Below the pieces are notes generated by a model that saw only the letters and a list, made by a program, of their open reading frames with translations, was not told where the DNA came from and searched no databases. DNA of 9,058 bases from assembly GCA_964517355.1 (NCBI GenBank), contig CAZFCK010000203.1, forward strand, positions 1 through 9,058, given 5' to 3'. Of the stretch, positions 7,171-9,058 are shown in pieces. The stretch is from CAZFCK01 sp964517355 (GTDB taxonomy: Bacteria; Desulfobacterota; Desulfovibrionia; Desulfovibrionales; Desulfovibrionaceae). Position 1 is the stretch's first letter, and each line of letters starts with the position of its first letter. Made by a program: the position numbers and the translations under genes.

Positions 7171-7199
7171 TCAATAAAACCCCACGCATTCGCTGTCAA
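7171..7199 (-). promoter_or_regulatory. Sigma-70 promoter of the FadR-type regulator
   Basis: On the minus strand TTGACA (7199-7194) is a perfect -35 box, with a 17-base spacer to TATTGA (7176-7171). Start predicted near 7164. The -10 box is only a partial match; the perfect -35, ideal spacing and adjacent operator support it. Confidence 0.6.
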
Positions 7200-7412
7200 G
7201 TGATTTCACGGTAAATTTCAAAACAGAATCAACCGGTTAGTTATTATTTATCAATTACTGACGACGGAAAGTTCATAATATGGAATGGATCCTGTCCATT
7301 TGAACGCCATCCACGTCCCTCCCGCCCCGTGCGACAAAAGAAAATTAACAGACTAACATATTATACTTAATCACAAAAATACAAAGAACACCTCAACCAC
7401 AACCAAAACACC
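7200..7412. other. AT-rich upstream region with one dyad and a -10-like box
   Basis: No gene seen. AATGGA-TCCTG-TCCATT (7284-7300) is a 6-bp inverted repeat of unknown role. On the minus strand TATAAT occurs at 7365-7360 but its -35 (TTCTTT) is poor, so a second, distal promoter for the regulator is only possible. Confidence 0.35.
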
Positions 7413-7441
7413 TTGACGCAAAAAAGCCCTGGATATATCTA
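7413..7441 (+). promoter_or_regulatory. Sigma-70 promoter P2, plus strand
   Basis: TTGACG (7413-7418), 17-base spacer, TATCTA (7436-7441); start predicted near 7448, inside operator O2. The distance from the -35 to the operator centre (35 bp) is nearly the same as at promoter P3 (34 bp), which supports both. Confidence 0.5.
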
Positions 7442-7442
7442 T

Positions 7443-7453
7443 TGGTCAGACCA
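7443..7453. promoter_or_regulatory. FadR-type operator O2
   Basis: TGGT-CAG-ACCA, the second of three sites of the same shape. It directly follows the -10 box of P2 and would cover the transcript start, so binding should repress. Confidence 0.7.
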
Positions 7454-7740
7454 GATGTAAAAAAGCACAAACAATATTTCACCGTGACGTATCAACAAAT
7501 GGAAAGACACAATGAGTTGGCAAGGCGCTTGTAAGCACACTCCCACTTCGATTGGAAAAACGCCTGCCATGCCACATTATGGAACCGGGGATCGCATTGA
7601 TCCCAGGCTGCTCATGGAAAAAACTCCGGTCTGCCCCATAGTTGGGCCTAGACATACGGCGGCCTCACCACCTGCCGGCACTGACCTCCTTACTCTCTTC
7701 GCACTGGGCCGGGCGAGCATCTCCCCCCGGCCCAGTGCAA
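7448..7740 (+). ncRNA. Possible regulated non-coding transcript or leader
   Basis: P2 and O2 point into a stretch with no convincing gene. The proposed RNA contains a GGGATC-GCATT-GATCCC hairpin (7588-7604), two imperfect copies of a roughly 30-base segment (from about 7554 and 7615, both opening TGGAAAAA and sharing TGCC-CAT-TGG), and a 13-bp GC-rich hairpin at 7701-7738 that could mark its end. A frame open from ATG 7512 to 7943 (143 codons) exists, but its product has no recognisable domain and it runs through the hairpin and the next promoter and operator. A shorter peptide cannot be excluded. The existence of the RNA is inferred. Confidence 0.3.
7701..7738. terminator. 13-bp perfect GC-rich hairpin, possible transcript end
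   Basis: GCACTGGGCCGGG (7701-7713) pairs perfectly with CCCGGCCCAGTGC (7726-7738) across a 12-base loop. It is very stable, but no T-run follows on either strand, so it may pause or protect RNA rather than terminate by itself. Confidence 0.4.
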
Positions 7741-7880
7741 GGAACAGCGGAATTCCTATGGCTCATTGCATGCTGACCAGGATAATTGGCTTCGTATCTC
7801 GGCATGGAAGCTGTTTTTCTCTTCAACTGCATGAATTTATTTATTTAAGAAAAATTAATCCTTTTTTTCACAAGAACGTA

Positions 7881-7909
7881 TTGACAGCAGACCTAATCAT
7901 CATTACCTC
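7881..7909 (+). promoter_or_regulatory. Sigma-70 promoter P3, for the small membrane peptide
   Basis: Perfect -35 TTGACA (7881-7886), 17-base spacer, weak -10 TACCTC (7904-7909). Start predicted near 7916, within operator O3, giving a leader of about 40 bases to the ATG at 7956. Confidence 0.5.
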
Positions 7910-7922
7910 TGGTCTTACCAGA
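7908..7922. promoter_or_regulatory. FadR-type operator O3, 15-bp perfect palindrome
   Basis: TCTGGT-CTT-ACCAGA is the most complete of the three operators, with 6-bp arms. It overlaps the -10/start region of P3, the standard position for repression by a FadR-family protein. Confidence 0.75.
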
Positions 7923-7955
7923 TTAAGAGTTGCTTTTGCATAAAGGAGCCTCACC

Positions 7956-8120
7956 ATGGATTACATTCTCGCCCCATTACATGCGCATGACCTTTCCAAG
8001 GTGATCGCGCCCATTGTCGGGGGAATCAAACAAACGGTCTCATGCGTCATGGAACTGCTCCCGTTCGTTGTTGCCCTCTTTATAATCATTGCGGTCAACT
8101 ATTATGTCTTTCTCCCGTAG
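7956..8120 (+). CDS. Small single-span membrane protein, 54 aa, unknown function
   Basis: Not recognised as a known family. An excellent ribosome site, AAAGGAG (7942-7948), lies 7 bases before the ATG, and the gene stands behind promoter P3 and operator O3, so translation is likely. Residues 1-30 are mixed, with two His, an aspartate and a GG pair; residues about 34-53 (LLPFVVALFIIIAVNYYVFL) form one strong membrane helix close to the C-terminus, followed by Pro and TAG. The helix has a glutamate just before it and an Asn-Tyr-Tyr inside. There is no signal-peptidase site, so it is probably an anchored peptide, perhaps an accessory subunit of a transporter or a membrane-stress peptide. It could also be the remnant of a longer gene, but no continuation was found in other frames. 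The context says it is controlled by the FadR-type regulator. Confidence 0.65.
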   Translation: MDYILAPLHAHDLSKVIAPIVGGIKQTVSCVMELLPFVVALFIIIAVNYYVFLP

Positions 8121-8130
8121 AACCTCCGCA

Positions 8131-8152
8131 GTCGGCGCCTGTAACAGCCGAC
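8131..8152. repeat. Hairpin just after the small membrane protein gene
   Basis: GTCGGC (8131-8136) pairs with GCCGAC (8147-8152) over a 10-base loop, 11 bp past the stop. No T-run follows. A perfect TATAAT occurs shortly after (8167-8172) but without a usable -35 box. Confidence 0.35.
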
Positions 8153-8392
8153 CACTCTCGGGAGTTTATAATAAACCGGGGCACATGCGGCCGCGCTTCA
8201 ACCTGCCATGCCACGAAGCGCGTTTGCTGTCGGAGAACGGCTCCCACCTCCTCCCAAGACGCCAACCCCCTGCCCGCACTCCCCTGCCATCAGTGCCGGC
8301 AACCCCGGGTAGGCGCATGCCGTTCACATGTGACCTCCACTCCTCAACTGCCGGGATCAGACCCCTGCCCTGATTCCGGCGTCCTCTCTCTT

Positions 8393-8430
8393 GGAAGGGG
8401 GGAAAGACCTCCTGGTCTTTCCCCCCTTTC
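8393..8430. terminator. Strong hairpin between convergent transcripts, likely bidirectional terminator
   Basis: 8393-8409 pairs with 8414-8430 around a TCCT loop: 17 pairs with a single G-T, including six consecutive G-C pairs. On the plus strand the stem runs into TTTCAATTTC; on the minus strand into TTCC. It sits 273 bp past the small membrane protein and 64 bp past the kaiB stop, on opposite strands, so it can end both. Confidence 0.75.
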
Positions 8431-8493
8431 AATTTCAGCCGATAACCGTACACCGCCCACGTGGCGGATGAGGCCTGCAACAGCGCTCCACAA

Positions 8494-8790
8494 TCATTCC
8501 ACCAAGACTCTCCTGCCTGGTCCTATGCCCAGGGCCTCCAGCACTTTGCCGCTGTCGTTGAATGCACCCACGACACGCGCTCCAGGTTCGGGGCGCTCCT
8601 TGACAAGCGCGGGCGTGGCCATAACGCCCTCATCTTCTGCTATCCTGGGGTGCTCCAACACATCTATGACCTCCAATTCAAATCGCCCCGCCAGTTCGCT
8701 GTCGCACAGCGCGCGCACATCCTCCGCAGCGCGCGTGGAACGCTCAGTTCGGCCCGTGACATATAATTTCAACACATAGGTTTCTTCCAT
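8494..8790 (-). CDS. kaiB: KaiB family protein, 98 aa
   Basis: Thioredoxin-like protein of the KaiB/circadian-clock family. In cyanobacteria KaiB binds the ATPase KaiC to drive its dephosphorylation cycle; in non-photosynthetic bacteria its role is mostly unknown (stress or redox adaptation has been proposed). Seen: first strand YVLKLYVTG (5-13), S18-T-R helix start, second strand FELEVIDVLEHP (37-48), the family's ATP-A-L-V-K turn (59-64) with the fold-defining proline P60, and VVGAFNDSGKVLEALG (73-88) in place of the cyanobacterial IIGDLSNREKVL. The length is normal for the family. The ATG at 8790 is chosen because AAGGAG lies 8 bases upstream and the first strand begins at once; an earlier ATG at 8922 adds 44 residues of non-coding character. 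No kaiC, kaiA or histidine kinase is present in the window. A strong terminator follows. Confidence 0.93.
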   Translation of the reverse strand: MEETYVLKLYVTGRTERSTRAAEDVRALCDSELAGRFELEVIDVLEHPRIAEDEGVMATPALVKERPEPGARVVGAFNDSGKVLEALGIGPGRRVLVE

Positions 8791-8928
8791 GTAAAAGTCT
8801 CCTTTCCATATTCTCATCTTCGCCATGAGGATTGAAGCATGTTTGAATACGTTACCGCCGGCATCCATGTGGGGCAATGGACAAAGCATGCGTCTAGGTG
8901 ATTGTCTCGACTTTCTGGGCAAAGCGTG

Positions 8929-8943
8929 TGCTATGACATAGCA
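8929..8943. promoter_or_regulatory. 15-bp perfect palindrome upstream of kaiB
   Basis: TGCTATG-A-CATAGCA is a perfect dyad with a single central base, about 140 bp upstream of the kaiB ATG. It could be an operator for kaiB or for a gene beyond the window. A weak promoter candidate for kaiB (TTGCCC, 17 bases, TAACGT on the minus strand) lies between it and the gene. Confidence 0.4.
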
Positions 8944-8966
8944 TATTTGTTAAGGAAGCACTGATT

Positions 8967-8999
8967 AAAGACTTGTTAGGTCTTTCCGGGGGGAAACCT
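8967..8999. repeat. Two mutually exclusive hairpins
   Basis: AAAGAC (8967-8972) pairs with GTCTTT (8980-8985). Alternatively AGGT (8978-8981) and TTCC (8984-8987) pair with GGAAACCT (8992-8999) around a GGGG loop, with a two-base bulge. Both use 8980-8985, so only one can form at a time. The arrangement is attenuator-like but could simply belong to the repeat that follows. Confidence 0.35.
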
Positions 9000-9004
9000 T
9001 TCTG

Positions 9005-9058
9005 TATGCATTTCCCTGGAACAATTGGAAATTGTTTCAGGGGAGAGCCTTGTTTCAA
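9005..9058. repeat. 54-bp repeat, copy 2, cut by the window end
   Basis: Identical to 6181-6234, same orientation, including the internal hairpin with the GGA loop. It continues to the last base, so the true unit may be longer; in copy 1 the next bases complete a CCTTG-TTT-CAAGG hairpin. Confidence 0.85.

Noticed and set aside
7125..7199. Upstream start for the FadR-type regulator at 7199
   Set aside because: The extra 25 residues precede the conserved DNA-binding domain, have no ribosome site, and cover the proposed -35 box, -10 box and operator.
7512..7943. Open frame of 143 codons on the plus strand, ATG at 7512
   Set aside because: Only a weak GGAAAG site precedes it; the product has no domain-like pattern, and it runs through a perfect 13-bp hairpin and the promoter/operator of the next gene. 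Kept only as an alternative reading of the possible transcript.
8161..8172. Perfect TATAAT box as a promoter
   Set aside because: No acceptable -35 hexamer at 16-18 bases upstream and no gene behind it.
8166..8480. 104-codon minus-strand frame downstream of kaiB
   Set aside because: Passes through the 17-bp terminator stem and has no ribosome site or known domain.
8042..8779. 245-codon plus-strand frame crossing the terminator and kaiB antisense
   Set aside because: Pro/Ser/Thr-rich low-quality product; overlaps the small membrane gene, the strong hairpin and kaiB.
8791..8922. Upstream start for kaiB at 8922
   Set aside because: A good AAGGAG site is positioned for the ATG at 8790, and the KaiB fold starts there; the extension lacks conservation-like features.

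Overview
The window looks like chromosomal DNA of a Gram-negative anaerobe of the Desulfovibrio type (Desulfobacterota). This is inferred from the gene mix: a Cache/PAS chemoreceptor with a DEVRKLAEKT tip, an orphan E1-like (ThiF/HesA) enzyme, a two-gene version of the 'MFS/spermidine synthase' family and a KaiB. GC-rich genes are separated by AT-richer gaps full of hairpins. No rRNA, tRNA, CRISPR array or transposase gene is visible.

Layout. Minus strand, 101-4281: an E1-like adenylyltransferase, a PAP2-family membrane phosphatase and a large methyl-accepting chemotaxis receptor; gaps of 108 and 137 bp suggest separate or loosely coupled units. At 4530-6110, a six-helix membrane protein (minus) and an aminopropyltransferase-like protein (plus) start head to head on one shared ATGCAT palindrome. 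A 288-bp gap (6111-6398) follows, packed with hairpins and holding one copy of a 54-bp repeat whose identical second copy ends the window (9005-9058).

At 6399-7124 lies a FadR-type GntR regulator (minus). The 830 bp upstream of it have no convincing gene, but hold three TGGT-N3-ACCA operators, each just downstream of a TTGAC-type -35 box. One is placed for self-control of the regulator, one for a plus-strand transcript of unknown nature starting near 7448, and one for a 54-residue membrane peptide (7956-8120). I found no other TGGT-N3-ACCA site in the window.

At 8393-8430 a strong hairpin separates this locus from an orphan kaiB (8494-8790, minus). Upstream of kaiB are a 15-bp perfect palindrome, a pair of mutually exclusive hairpins and the second repeat copy. 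The most interesting parts are the self-contained FadR-type circuit, with its unassigned RNA and small membrane protein, and the shared-start gene pair.
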